From NCBI GenBank assembly GCA_026981985.1, contig JALSHZ010000108.1, forward strand, positions 1 to 51,344: 51,344 nucleotides of DNA, given 5' to 3'. Numbering within the stretch: position 1 is the first letter of the stretch; every line of letters starts with the position of its first letter. Shown piece after piece: positions 40,113 to 50,123 of the stretch. A model generated the notes under the pieces. The model made no database searches, was not told the origin of the DNA, and saw only the letters and a program-made list of their open reading frames with translations. The position numbers and the translations under genes are program-made. The DNA is from Gammaproteobacteria bacterium. Its GTDB lineage: Bacteria > Pseudomonadota > Gammaproteobacteria > UWMA-0217.

Positions 40113-41549
40113 TTATGACACCTTGTCGTCTATTTGCAGGGAGAGATACAGCGGTTGTTCTTCACGGATGATCAGAATGGCCAGCGGTTCAGCATCGGGG
40201 GCCTGACGGGCGGCTTCCTTCAGGTCTTCGGGATTGCTTATCTCGATGTTGTTGAAGGCAAGCAGCACATCTCCTTCCTGGAGGCCGGCGCGTGATGCGG
40301 GGCTGCCGGGGACAACGCCTTCGATGCGGATACCTTTATCGTCGAGGCCGAGTTTCTTGCGTTCTTCGGGAGCCAGTTTGCTGACGGCGACGCCGAGTTT
40401 TCCGGAAGGAGGCAGTGCCGAGACAGCTACTTCCTCAGGGCGTTGCGGCTCCAGCTCGGCAATGCTGACAGTGAGTGTTTTTTCCTTGCCGTCGCGGATG
40501 ACTTTGAGTTCAACGCTGCTGCCTGCCGGGGTCATGCCAACCAGCACGGGCAGGTCGGTGGCACGATTGATATTGCGGCCATCGAAGCTGACGATGACAT
40601 CACCGGGCTGGATGCCCGCCTTGGATGCCGGGCCATCGGGGTTGACTTCGGACACCAGCGCACCACGCGCACGGTCGAGCTTGAACGAGCGGGCGAGGTT
40701 TGCATCCATACCCTGGATGCCAACACCGAGCCAGCCGCGGCTGACATAGCCTTTGGTTTGGAGTTGCGCGGTGATGTTTTTCACCAGATTGATCGGAATG
40801 GCGAATGACAGGCCCATATAACCACCGCTGCGGCTGTAGATTTGTGAGTTGACGCCGACAACATTGCCATCGAGATCGAACAGCGGGCCACCGGAGTTGC
40901 CGGGGTTGACTGCGACATCGGTTTGAATGAATGGCACATAGGTACCATCCGGCAAGCTGCGCGACAGGGCGCTGACGATACCTTGGGTCGCGGTCTGGTC
41001 GAAGCCGAATGGGGCGCCAATGGCGAATACCCACTGCCCTACCTTGAGTTCGTCCGAGTTGCCGGTGCGCACCACCGGCAGATCTTTGGCATCGACTTTC
41101 AGCAAGGCGACATCGCTGCGTTCATCCCTGCCCACCACGGTGCCGCTGAATTCACGGCGATCCTTCATGATTACTCGTACCTCGTCGGCATCCTCAACGA
41201 CATGCGCATTGGTGACGATGTAGCCGTCACTCGAAATAATGAAGCCAGAGCCAATACCAATCTCGTGCCCGCCAGAACCACCACCGTCGGGCATCTCGCG
41301 GAAAAAGCGACGAAACTGCTCAGGCACACCGTCAGGCAGCTGCCGCCCCAGCGATGTCTTGCTCATGGCATCGTGCTCAACACGAATATTGACGACAGCC
41401 TTGCCGTTTTCCTCGATCAGCTTCGGCAGATCGGGCAATGATGCGGCATTGGCACTGAATGCCGCCGCCATCAGCACCACCAGAAAGAAAGTGAACGCGC
41501 TTCTCTTTTCCCGGCGCTTTTCAATCCTGTGGTCGATCGTTAACTTCAC
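40113..41549 (-). CDS. degQ: DegQ/HtrA-type periplasmic serine protease
   Basis: 478 residues from GTG 41549, chosen because GGAG sits 9 bases upstream; a TTG at 41576 without a ribosome site would add nine residues. A signal peptide ends at FSANA/ASLP. The catalytic triad is His116 (TNAHVV), Asp146 (RSDVALLK) and Ser219 (GNSGGP). Two PDZ domains follow (about 255-345 and 380-470). Such proteases degrade or hold misfolded envelope proteins. It diverges from a response-regulator/kinase pair, which could control it. Confidence 0.93.
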   Translation of the reverse strand: MKLTIDHRIEKRREKRSAFTFFLVVLMAAAFSANAASLPDLPKLIEENGKAVVNIRVEHDAMSKTSLGRQLPDGVPEQFRRFFREMPDGGGSGGHEIGIGSGFIISSDGYIVTNAHVVEDADEVRVIMKDRREFSGTVVGRDERSDVALLKVDAKDLPVVRTGNSDELKVGQWVFAIGAPFGFDQTATQGIVSALSRSLPDGTYVPFIQTDVAVNPGNSGGPLFDLDGNVVGVNSQIYSRSGGYMGLSFAIPINLVKNITAQLQTKGYVSRGWLGVGIQGMDANLARSFKLDRARGALVSEVNPDGPASKAGIQPGDVIVSFDGRNINRATDLPVLVGMTPAGSSVELKVIRDGKEKTLTVSIAELEPQRPEEVAVSALPPSGKLGVAVSKLAPEERKKLGLDDKGIRIEGVVPGSPASRAGLQEGDVLLAFNNIEISNPEDLKEAARQAPDAEPLAILIIREEQPLYLSLQIDDKVS

Positions 41550-41680
41550 TTGCACATACTCCGCTGTGGTATTCAATGACGACCATCATGCCTGCACCAA
41601 CCTTAACGGAGGGTTACCGCAACATTAAATTAAGTTCATCGAGGTTTATTCGCGCCGCCATGCGCCCTATCATCCCCGCC

Positions 41681-42355
41681 ATGCATACACTTCTTGTAGA
41701 AGACGATACCGATACCGCCACCTTCATCCGCAAGGGTCTGGGCGAGAGCGGCTATAACGTGGACCATGCCGACAATGGTGTGGACGGCCTGCACATGGCG
41801 CTGAATGGGCAATATGACGTGATGATCGTCGACCGCATGCTGCCAGGCATGGACGGGCTGACACTCATCGAGGAACTGCGCAAACGTAACGTCCACACGC
41901 CGGTACTCATACTGAGCGCCCTGGGTGAAGTGGACGACCGCGTCGATGGCCTGCGCGCTGGCGGCGACGACTATCTCGTCAAACCCTACGCCTTCAGCGA
42001 ATTGCTGGCCCGGCTGCAAGCGCTGGCGCGACGCAGTCAACCCGAAATGCAGGGCACGCTGTTGCAAGTCGGCGATTTGCGGCTGGATCAGATCAAACGC
42101 AAGGTCACGCGCGGAGACACCGAAATCCAACTGCAACCACGTGAATTCATGCTGCTCGAATATCTCATGCGCCACACCGGCCAGGTGGTCACCCGCACCA
42201 TGTTGCTGGAAAACGTCTGGGACTATCACTTCGACCCGCAGACCAACGTCATCGACGTCCACATCAGCCGTCTGCGGCGCAAGATCGACAAGGATTTCGA
42301 CAAACCACTGCTGCACACGATTCGCGGCGCAGGCTATTCCCTGCATGAACCCTAA
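41681..42355 (+). CDS. OmpR/PhoB-type response regulator
   Basis: 224 residues. The receiver domain has acidic pocket EDD (7-9), phospho-acceptor Asp51 (IVDRMLPGMDG) and Lys101 (LVKPYAF). The C-terminal winged helix contains LQPREFMLLEYLMRHTGQVV and VIDVHISRLRRKID. The ATG at 41681 begins MHTLLVEDDTDT; an upstream frame to 41576 would overlap the degQ start region and is rejected. The kinase gene follows after 18 bp. Divergent degQ is a plausible target. Confidence 0.93.
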   Translation: MHTLLVEDDTDTATFIRKGLGESGYNVDHADNGVDGLHMALNGQYDVMIVDRMLPGMDGLTLIEELRKRNVHTPVLILSALGEVDDRVDGLRAGGDDYLVKPYAFSELLARLQALARRSQPEMQGTLLQVGDLRLDQIKRKVTRGDTEIQLQPREFMLLEYLMRHTGQVVTRTMLLENVWDYHFDPQTNVIDVHISRLRRKIDKDFDKPLLHTIRGAGYSLHEP

Positions 42356-42373
42356 GCGCGCCGAGCCGCGGCG

Positions 42374-43765
42374 ATGAGCCTCAGCCTGAAACTCTTTCGC
42401 ACCACAGCCTTCCGGCTGTCGCTGATCTATGCCCTCACCTTCAGCCTGCTCGCTGCCACCGCGATGGGGTTCATCTACCTCACGACCAAAAAAGAGCTGA
42501 TGAACCAGACCGACGCACGCCTGCAGCTCGAAGCCAATATCCTCATCAACCAGTATCGCGCCAAGGATATCGATGCGCTATTCGAGTCGTTGCAACAAAA
42601 GCAGCACGACAGCCGCACCAGCTTTTTCATCTACGTGCTGGTGCATCGCGAGCAAAAAGACATCACCACAGGCTTCGCGCCCGAATACACCACCGAAGAC
42701 GGCAAACAGGCTTTCGCCACCCTGCCCATGGGCGTACTGCTGAAAACAGATGAAGAACACGACGAAGACCCCGTCAGAGTATTGCTGACACAGTTGCCAG
42801 GTGACTACCAACTGCTGGTGGCACGCGATCTGAACGATCAACAAAAAGTGCTACGAAAAATCTACAACACCGTCATCCTGACGATTCTCGTCACCCTGGC
42901 GCTGGCGCTGGCTGTCGGCATGATCTTTGGCCAGCAAGTCCTGCGGCGGATAGAAAAAGTGCGCAACACCGCCGGCGAGATCATCGACGGCGACCTGTCA
43001 CAACGCATGCCCGTCAACCGCCGCAATAACGAATTCGACCAGCTCAGCCGTACCATCAACTCCATGCTGCAACGCCTAGAACAGCTAATGCATGGCATGC
43101 GCAACGTCACCGACAACCTCGCCCACGACCTGCGCAAACCGCTGAACCGGATTCGCAACCGGCTCGAAGTCATCCTGCTGGAAAATCGCGACGAAGAGAC
43201 CTACCGCGAAACCATCGCCCAAACCGTCGAAGACACCGAAGAACTGATCAAGACATTCAACGCGCTGCTGAGCATCGCCCGTGCCGAATCCGGCGAGCGC
43301 CGCCAGGACTGGACCGAAGTCGACCTTACCGGCCTGCTCGAACAAATGGCCGAGCTCTACGACGCCGCCGCCGAAGAAGCCGAACTGAAATTCTCCGCCG
43401 ACATCGAACGGGGACTCACCCTGCACGGAAACCGACAATTACTGGCACAAGCCGTCACCAACCTGCTCGACAACGCCATGAAATTCACCCCGAAAGATGG
43501 CCATGTCTCACTCTGCGCAAGACGTATCAATGGCACAATAGAAGTCACCGTTGAAGACACTGGCCCCGGCATCCCGCCAGCCGAAAGAGACCGCATCTTC
43601 GAACGCTTCGTCCGCCTCGACAGCGCCCGTAGCACCCCCGGCAGCGGCCTCGGCCTAAGCCTCGTCAAAGCTGTCGCCAGCCTGCACCAGGCAGAGGTCG
43701 ACGTCAGCGCCCGCAACCCCGGCGCAAGAATCGCGATAATTTTCGACACCAACACCGAGGAGTGA
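42374..43765 (+). CDS. HAMP-domain sensor histidine kinase
   Basis: 463 residues. Membrane helices near 14-36 and 165-186 flank a periplasmic sensor of about 128 residues with an acidic patch (KTDEEHDEDP). HAMP spans about 187-240. The H-box NLAHDLRKPLNRIRNR puts the phosphorylated histidine at 251. ATP-binding boxes are NLLDNAMKF (N-box, 363-371), EDTGPGIP and GSGLGLSLVKAV. It phosphorylates the adjacent regulator. Confidence 0.94.
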   Translation: MSLSLKLFRTTAFRLSLIYALTFSLLAATAMGFIYLTTKKELMNQTDARLQLEANILINQYRAKDIDALFESLQQKQHDSRTSFFIYVLVHREQKDITTGFAPEYTTEDGKQAFATLPMGVLLKTDEEHDEDPVRVLLTQLPGDYQLLVARDLNDQQKVLRKIYNTVILTILVTLALALAVGMIFGQQVLRRIEKVRNTAGEIIDGDLSQRMPVNRRNNEFDQLSRTINSMLQRLEQLMHGMRNVTDNLAHDLRKPLNRIRNRLEVILLENRDEETYRETIAQTVEDTEELIKTFNALLSIARAESGERRQDWTEVDLTGLLEQMAELYDAAAEEAELKFSADIERGLTLHGNRQLLAQAVTNLLDNAMKFTPKDGHVSLCARRINGTIEVTVEDTGPGIPPAERDRIFERFVRLDSARSTPGSGLGLSLVKAVASLHQAEVDVSARNPGARIAIIFDTNTEE

Positions 43766-43776
43766 CGGGATTGCTT

Positions 43777-46089
43777 TTAGGCTAAATGGGTGCATGCCAG
43801 TTTCAAACGTTCACGATACTCTCGATCCTGCTCGAATAGCTGCTTCGTCTTTGTCAGATGGAGCTTGTAAGGCCGCCCCTGTCGCTCCGTCTCGTGGGTC
43901 ACAGGAACGCCCATGTCTTCAATCATCTGGTGGATATGCCAGCGTCGGTCTTTTGCCAGCGGCCAAACCATATGCGCCTGATCGCTGGATTGGAGGAATG
44001 TTTTAAATACCTTACAGTCCCTACAGTCACAAGGTACCGGCTCTGTGATTGACCAGTCTCCCGGCTCGCGTGGGGGGCGTTCGAGTGCTGCGGCTACTTT
44101 TCCTCTGATAAAATCGAGTAATCGACTTAATTGCATTTTCATCGCGTCGCTATGATCGTCTCGCCGCTTCAGAAAGCAGCCAATTTCGACCAAATCGAAT
44201 ATGAGATAATCATTTTCGTCATTGATCAGGTGATCGATTACGTCACTAAAAATCGCATCATCAGCGCTCAATAAAGCGGCAGCAAAAAGTTCAGTAATGG
44301 CTGATATTCTGGCAGGCGCCTCCTTCTTGCGATCTACCGGACTGCAATTGACCTCCTGATCATGGTGTTTCTGTTTCAACACCTTGAGCTGCCACGCCAT
44401 CAGCCAGTGTGGCAATTCATCGTCCCCTGCGGGCGCAAGGCTTATCCACCGCGCAACAATGTTTGTCAGCTTGTCGATGGCTTCACCCCATCCCCGATAC
44501 CCAGTAGCGTCAAACCACTTTTGCATCACATCGATTAGCCACCGGCTACCATAGGCTTTCTGCAAACTTACCATTGCCGGCACAGTCTTTGGGGCCAACA
44601 TGGCTGAACCCATTGGATAGAGGATTTCTTGAGCAAGACCCTGGTCATTCAGCTTCAACGCAAGCCTTAAAACAGGAGAAAATGAGGATGGAATTTTCCT
44701 CGGCAACTCCGAACCAATCCAGTGGGGCAGCAGCGAGTGTGTAACCTCGCGTGCTTGCGCCAGTGTTCTCTTTTTCTCGGCTAACTGAAGCAGTTCTCGA
44801 ATTATTTTCTCCGGTGCAATCTCCAGTAGCGCAGCATAGTGATCTTGCCGCCGCCACAGCACAATGGCCGCACGGTGATACCAGCGCTCCATGGTATTCC
44901 CCCAATTCCCCATATACCCTTCATACTGGGATTCAAAAGGGCTCAGCTCATTGTTTGCCTTGGTCCAGCAGATATCCGCTTCAGATACCGACCATTCTGG
45001 TAGTCCAGCAGGTTTTCCTGTGGCGTCATACCAATGGTCGATGATGGTGGAGTTATCGATCAGTTCAACCAATTCAATGTTTTCCTCTCCCCGATCTTCT
45101 TCGTAGTCTTCCTCATCATAATCATCCCAGTATCGCCGTCTGGAACCATAGGCCCATCCAAGGTCGTCACTCTCGCAGTACCACATCTCCTGAACATCGG
45201 CCAGCGTCAGATGGATCTCCAAATCGAGTGTCGAAGCTGCGCTCAACAGGGCCGCTGCGCGTACTTGGTCTAACCCTTTTAACGCTTGCCAGGAAATTCC
45301 TTTAGGGGTGTACTGGTGATCTAACAGGTAAATGAGTTTTTTGCTACGCGGGCAGGCTGCATTGCTGGCATCAGAATGTGAAAAATAACTGTCCAATGCC
45401 GCAGTCAACTGTCGCTGAATGGCTGGATCCGGCGCCACGATCGTCCGCGCATCATTTTGTTCCAGTATCAGATTGTAGATCAGCACTACACGGTAGCCGT
45501 CAGTTACTGGACGCACCTCATGCTGACAATCGGCATAAAAAGCGAAGAAACTGAGTTTATCGGCTGCCGCCCGGCTACTTTGATAGCGCCTCTTCTCTCC
45601 TTGATGATCGACAATCAAGGTTCCACCTCGATGGGGCGAGGGCAGTACCACCACCAGCGTTGCCACCATACCATCACACTTTTCTGAATCCTGATGGGGC
45701 TGGAAAAACTGCCCTGGCGCATAGACCAACATTTCGTGCAACTCGGCCCGTAAGCTACCCTGCTCTGGTAATCCCAGTCTCGTCTTGATCGAGACGATGG
45801 TGGGGTTGAGCGTCTTATTCCACCGGCGTTTATCGATCTTGACCCGGCTTTTCGGTATCTTCCAGACATCGCGCACTTCGCTATCGAGAATTGTTTTATC
45901 CCGCCAACCAAAAGTCGCTGGTTTGGCGATCTTGAGCAGCCGCTTGACCACGCCAGGCTTGAGGGGAAACCTCAACAGGCCGATTGGATCGATCTCGATG
46001 TGAAGATCGTCGGCGTCGGTGGTTTTCCTCGCGGAAAAATCGCCATGTGGTTCAAACTGTTTCAGAATTGTGGTGATGCTCTCTGTCAT
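43777..46089 (-). CDS. large 2OG-Fe(II) oxygenase with long C-terminal domain
   Basis: 770 residues. The N-terminal ~210 form a prolyl-4-hydroxylase-like oxygenase: MLVYAPGQFFQPHQDSEK gives His132/Asp134, HEVRPVTDGYRVVLIYNL gives the distal His190 and the 2OG-binding Arg200. The remaining ~560 residues are helical and Trp-rich, with a very acidic stretch (YDEEDYEEDRGEENIELVE) and a Cys group near the end (CDCRDCKVF). I do not recognise that part. The ATG at 46089 has GGGAAAGG upstream. It is the last gene of the SNF2/SWIM cassette. It may hydroxylate a protein or modify nucleic acid; neither is shown. Confidence 0.82.
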   Translation of the reverse strand: MTESITTILKQFEPHGDFSARKTTDADDLHIEIDPIGLLRFPLKPGVVKRLLKIAKPATFGWRDKTILDSEVRDVWKIPKSRVKIDKRRWNKTLNPTIVSIKTRLGLPEQGSLRAELHEMLVYAPGQFFQPHQDSEKCDGMVATLVVVLPSPHRGGTLIVDHQGEKRRYQSSRAAADKLSFFAFYADCQHEVRPVTDGYRVVLIYNLILEQNDARTIVAPDPAIQRQLTAALDSYFSHSDASNAACPRSKKLIYLLDHQYTPKGISWQALKGLDQVRAAALLSAASTLDLEIHLTLADVQEMWYCESDDLGWAYGSRRRYWDDYDEEDYEEDRGEENIELVELIDNSTIIDHWYDATGKPAGLPEWSVSEADICWTKANNELSPFESQYEGYMGNWGNTMERWYHRAAIVLWRRQDHYAALLEIAPEKIIRELLQLAEKKRTLAQAREVTHSLLPHWIGSELPRKIPSSFSPVLRLALKLNDQGLAQEILYPMGSAMLAPKTVPAMVSLQKAYGSRWLIDVMQKWFDATGYRGWGEAIDKLTNIVARWISLAPAGDDELPHWLMAWQLKVLKQKHHDQEVNCSPVDRKKEAPARISAITELFAAALLSADDAIFSDVIDHLINDENDYLIFDLVEIGCFLKRRDDHSDAMKMQLSRLLDFIRGKVAAALERPPREPGDWSITEPVPCDCRDCKVFKTFLQSSDQAHMVWPLAKDRRWHIHQMIEDMGVPVTHETERQGRPYKLHLTKTKQLFEQDREYRERLKLACTHLA

Positions 46090-46146
46090 TGCCTTTCCCA
46101 TGATAGGTTACAGTCTTCATCGGCTATTTGTTTTGAGAAGATGGTG

Positions 46147-47235
46147 CTATACCTGTCGTTCCTTCAACCGTTTTCTTGCCTGCCCAGCCGTTAGCCGCGC
46201 CGCTACTTCAAGCGCCTGCCGGCTTCTGTGTTGCAGATTCAGCTTGCCGGATCGGCGCTCCCAGTTGATGACACTGGCCTGACTGACACCAAGCAGCTGC
46301 GCGAATTCGGCCGTTGTCATTGCAAAGTGCTTGCGCAATTTTCTAATCGACGCAGCCGTGCCGGTAAACGTGGGTGTTTGCGAGCCTGCCTTCTTGGCTG
46401 CACGCTTTTTTATCACTTGCGGTTTCCTGGCTTTTACAACGGTGCGTTTTTTTACGGGTGCCCGTTTCTTACTGGCTGAAGTTTTTGTGGCGGCGCGTTG
46501 CTTTTTGGCAGGCTTGGATGCAGCATCGATATCGACATCGAAGATGGCGCCGAGATCTTGTGCAGCAATACGGCGTCGGCCGCTTTTCTTCTTTGTCGCG
46601 GCCTTGACGTCCAGCTCCGTATCCACCAGCTCCTGATGATCGACGCCACGCAACAGAAACAGCAATTCCGGTTTTTCGTCCAATCGCGCTCCCACGCCGT
46701 AAAGCACCGCGGCGAGGTGTTTGCATAGACCGGCCCAGTCAGGGCAGTCACAGGCCAGTTGAATTTCACTGGGTTTGGGAAACAACCCGCGCTTCGGGTC
46801 AGTGACGATCTGCATGACGTGGCTAGAGAAACGCCCCTGCAACAATTCGAGCATCGAGCCGATCTGCCCTGCGCAGGCTTTTTTCACCTGGTTCCAGCGG
46901 GTTTTCGGCAGTGGTTTTATCTTGATGTGAATATGGTAAAGGTCTGAACCACTGACGATGGCTTTCACCTCGCCTTGGTTGATCTCCAGGTGGCACACCG
47001 AACCATTGCGGACATAGGTGCGGCCACGCGGCAGGCGGTTTTCATAATCACTGAATTTTTCCAGATGCTCGCACCACGACGCGCCCCAAAACGTTTTCGC
47101 CATCTTGCGTCCTTTGAAGGCGGGAACCGGTTCGATCCGCTGGCCTTTCTTGCGCAGCTTGTCCATCTCCTTTTCAGCTTTTGCGCGCCGTTTTGCCACC
47201 GGAACATAGGGCCGCCAACCGCCATAGTACGCCAT
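46147..47235 (-). CDS. SWIM zinc-finger protein fused to an XRE-type HTH
   Basis: 362 residues. The N-terminal domain (AKTFWGASWCEHLEKFSDYE) is typical of SNF2-associated SWIM proteins. The SWIM motif is ACDCPDWAGLCKHLAAVLYG with Cys162, Cys164, Cys171 and His173. A basic Lys/Ala linker (about 225-290) leads to a C-terminal helix-turn-helix, AMTTAEFAQLLGVSQASVIN WERR, of the XRE/Cro type. The usual relatives end before the HTH, so the fusion suggests direct DNA targeting or autoregulation. It starts 11 bp after the SNF2 stop. Confidence 0.85.
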   Translation of the reverse strand: MAYYGGWRPYVPVAKRRAKAEKEMDKLRKKGQRIEPVPAFKGRKMAKTFWGASWCEHLEKFSDYENRLPRGRTYVRNGSVCHLEINQGEVKAIVSGSDLYHIHIKIKPLPKTRWNQVKKACAGQIGSMLELLQGRFSSHVMQIVTDPKRGLFPKPSEIQLACDCPDWAGLCKHLAAVLYGVGARLDEKPELLFLLRGVDHQELVDTELDVKAATKKKSGRRRIAAQDLGAIFDVDIDAASKPAKKQRAATKTSASKKRAPVKKRTVVKARKPQVIKKRAAKKAGSQTPTFTGTAASIRKLRKHFAMTTAEFAQLLGVSQASVINWERRSGKLNLQHRSRQALEVAARLTAGQARKRLKERQV

Positions 47236-47246
47236 CTCATCGCCTC

Positions 47247-49949
47247 CTATTCACTTCGGGCTTTGTCGATATCGAGCGAGACCAGTTGCATGATTTCATC
47301 ATTGCTCATCTCGGTCAGATTAATCTCTTCGCCACCCTCGAGAATATCATTGGCAAGCGCCTTTTTCTCTTCGATCAGAGCATCGATCTTTTCCTCCACC
47401 GTGCCGCGACAAACGAATTTATGCACCAGCACATTCTTTTTTTGTCCGATGCGGAAGGCTCGGTCAGTGGCCTGATTTTCGACGGCTGGATTCCACCAGC
47501 GATCAAAATGAATGACATGCGACGCCTGTGTCAGATTCAGCCCGGTGCCGCCAGCCTTGATCGAGAGTACGAAAAAAGGTGGCCCCGCTTCATCCTGGAA
47601 CTGATCGACGAGTTTTTGCCTGCGCTTGACGGGCGTGCCGCCATGCAACACGAGTCCGGGCTGACCAAACAGGGCTTCCAGGCGCGATGCCAGCGGGCCA
47701 GTCATTTCGCGGAATTGGGTGAACACCAGCACCTTTTCCTGCCGCGATGCTATCTCTTCACAAAGCTCCGCCAGACGTTGAAACTTGCCGCTATGATCCG
47801 GTCTGTATTCGCCGTCGCCCACCAACTGCGCCGGGTGATTGCAAATCTGCTTGAAACGCATCAGAGAGGCCAGCACCAAGCCGCGGCGTTTCATACCATC
47901 CAATGTTTGCAGTGACCGCTCCAGCTCCTTGACAGACTTTTGATACAGCGCTGCCTGGCGTTTGCTCAGGCCACACCAGGCAACCATTTCGGTTTTGTCC
48001 GGCAAATCATCGATAATTGAGCGATCAGTTTTCAACCGCCGCAGAATATAAGGCTGCACCAGATTACGCAGTGGTGCGTATTGATGCCCCTCTTCCGTCG
48101 CCAGCGATTTTGCAAAGGCCCTGAAACGCGTCGCCGAACCGAGCAACCCGGGGTTGAGAAAATCGAACAGCGACCACAGATCCGCGAGCCGGTTTTCAAT
48201 CGGCGTACCCGTCAAGGCAATACGCGCGTGGGACCGCAGTTTTTTGACTGTTTTGGTTTGACGAGTGGATGGGTTTTTGATCGCTTGCGCCTCATCCAGC
48301 ACAACGAGCCGCCACGTCCGCTCGTGTAGCCATGTCTGCCGGGCCAGCGTGGTGTAGGTGGTGAGCACGATATCGATTTCCGCAAACGCCTGATCAGCGT
48401 TGGATTCCAACTCCGCGATGGCCTGCCGGCTCATTTCCGATCCGTGAATAAACAGGCAGCGTAGTGACGGCGCGAAACGCGCAAGTTCTGCTTTCCAGTT
48501 CGACAGCAGTGAAGCTGGAAGCACCAGCAGGGCGGGCTGGGCCGTTGCCGTATTGCCACGCTGTTTCTTGATCAGCAGCAGTAGCGCGATCACCTGGATG
48601 GTCTTGCCCAGCCCCATGTCATCGGCCAGGCAAGCCCCCAACCCCAGCCGCGTCAGCAACCACAGCCAGTTGAGCCCTTCCTGCTGGTAGGGTCGCAAGG
48701 TTGCCTTGAGCATATTGCCGGGGGTGGCGCGTTTGATCTCATCCGGGGAACGCAGTTGATCGAGCAGTGAAGCCAACCAGCGGCCCGGTTCGACAAAGGC
48801 CCAGTTGCGCTCGGACTCGGCGCTGTCCGTTGTGGACAGATCGCGCGGCGCTCCCGCCAGCAGGCGCATGCCTTCGATAAACGACAAGCCATTTTCGGCC
48901 TCAGCAGCGACTTGCTCCCAATGGTTCAGCGCCTGCTGCAATTTTTCCTGATCGACTTCGACCCACTGGCCTTTGAAAAACACCAGACCCTCGTCCATTC
49001 TCAGCAACTGCTGCAATTCACGCTTGGTCAGCCGCTCCTCACCAAGAACCACCTGGAGCTTGAAATCCAGCAGCGCATCCATTCCCACCGTCTGCTGTTT
49101 TTTGTCCCCCAGCGTGACAGCCACCTGCGGCTTTGTGCGCTTTTTCCACCAGTCCGGCAGGCGCAATACAATACCGCTCGACTCGTATTGCGGGATTTCC
49201 TTGAGAAACTGATAGGCCTCATCAGCTGTCCACGCCAACGGGTAATAGAGATCACCGCTGTCGAGCAGATCCTTGATCAACGGACTACTCTCTGCCACTC
49301 GGCTCACCGGTGACAGCAGGCGGATCAATGCCTGCCGGTTTTTCGCACCGGCATATTCCTGCAACGCCTCACTGAGCGGGCGGTATCGCAGCCGCCCCTG
49401 ATCGGACACGCCCTGCGAATAGGTCGCCATAAAAGCAAACGGATACTCGGGGTCATTTTTGTTTTCGGCCAGATGGAAACAGACCCGCCCCAGCTGATGC
49501 CATTTCGGCGCCTTCTTCGCCAGAAAAGCACCGAAATTATCAAAATCCGCCACCTTCTGGCGTACCCAGTCATCCAGTGATCGCCAAATAGCCTGCAATA
49601 TTGCGACGCTCAAATACTCCGCCCCCTGCATCGGTGGGACGGTGAGCAGCAACGACTCGACCTCGGCATCGTCCAGCGGATCGAGTGACGCCAGTTCCAC
49701 CACCTCGCCCATCGTCTCCAGACAGCGCGCCTTCATAAAGCGCGTCGCAAAATGCTGCCAATAGGCCCACACCGGTGACAACGGCTGATCCTTCCACTGC
49801 ACCGCCAGCGCAAACAGTCCCTCCCCCACATCCCGCGAAAACGCCTTTGCCATGCGGCGGGCAAATGCCGGATCGGTGATGGTTTCACCCTCTGCCACTG
49901 TGTAGCAACGGAGATGGCCGGAAGGCAGCAAAGCGAGTTCTTCAGTCAT
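47247..49949 (-). CDS. SNF2/RapA-family DNA translocase (helicase-like ATPase)
   Basis: 900 residues from ATG 49949. A ~420-residue N-terminal region specific to bacterial SNF2 proteins precedes the motor. Walker A is ADDMGLGKT (about 442-450), motif II is DEAQ in VVLDEAQAIKNPSTRQ, motif III is ALTGTPIENRLADLWSLFDF, and the second lobe carries SIKAGGTGLNLTQASHVIHF DRWWNPAVE and ATDRAFRIGQ. Such enzymes move along duplex DNA and remodel protein-DNA complexes. It leads a three-gene unit with the SWIM-HTH and 2OG oxygenase genes. Confidence 0.93.
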   Translation of the reverse strand: MTEELALLPSGHLRCYTVAEGETITDPAFARRMAKAFSRDVGEGLFALAVQWKDQPLSPVWAYWQHFATRFMKARCLETMGEVVELASLDPLDDAEVESLLLTVPPMQGAEYLSVAILQAIWRSLDDWVRQKVADFDNFGAFLAKKAPKWHQLGRVCFHLAENKNDPEYPFAFMATYSQGVSDQGRLRYRPLSEALQEYAGAKNRQALIRLLSPVSRVAESSPLIKDLLDSGDLYYPLAWTADEAYQFLKEIPQYESSGIVLRLPDWWKKRTKPQVAVTLGDKKQQTVGMDALLDFKLQVVLGEERLTKRELQQLLRMDEGLVFFKGQWVEVDQEKLQQALNHWEQVAAEAENGLSFIEGMRLLAGAPRDLSTTDSAESERNWAFVEPGRWLASLLDQLRSPDEIKRATPGNMLKATLRPYQQEGLNWLWLLTRLGLGACLADDMGLGKTIQVIALLLLIKKQRGNTATAQPALLVLPASLLSNWKAELARFAPSLRCLFIHGSEMSRQAIAELESNADQAFAEIDIVLTTYTTLARQTWLHERTWRLVVLDEAQAIKNPSTRQTKTVKKLRSHARIALTGTPIENRLADLWSLFDFLNPGLLGSATRFRAFAKSLATEEGHQYAPLRNLVQPYILRRLKTDRSIIDDLPDKTEMVAWCGLSKRQAALYQKSVKELERSLQTLDGMKRRGLVLASLMRFKQICNHPAQLVGDGEYRPDHSGKFQRLAELCEEIASRQEKVLVFTQFREMTGPLASRLEALFGQPGLVLHGGTPVKRRQKLVDQFQDEAGPPFFVLSIKAGGTGLNLTQASHVIHFDRWWNPAVENQATDRAFRIGQKKNVLVHKFVCRGTVEEKIDALIEEKKALANDILEGGEEINLTEMSNDEIMQLVSLDIDKARSE

Positions 49950-50123
49950 ATCGAGGCGTCGTTCTGCATTTTTATTGGGGGAATTGTCGCCGGGATTGGT
50001 AAGGAAAGCCAATAGGGGAAAAAAGGGAGTTGTATCGAAAAGAAGTCACAATACTTGCCCCCGTCTCCCCTGAACGTTAGCCTCCCTCGAACGATACCAA
50101 CCAACACCTACAGCAGGCATTCC

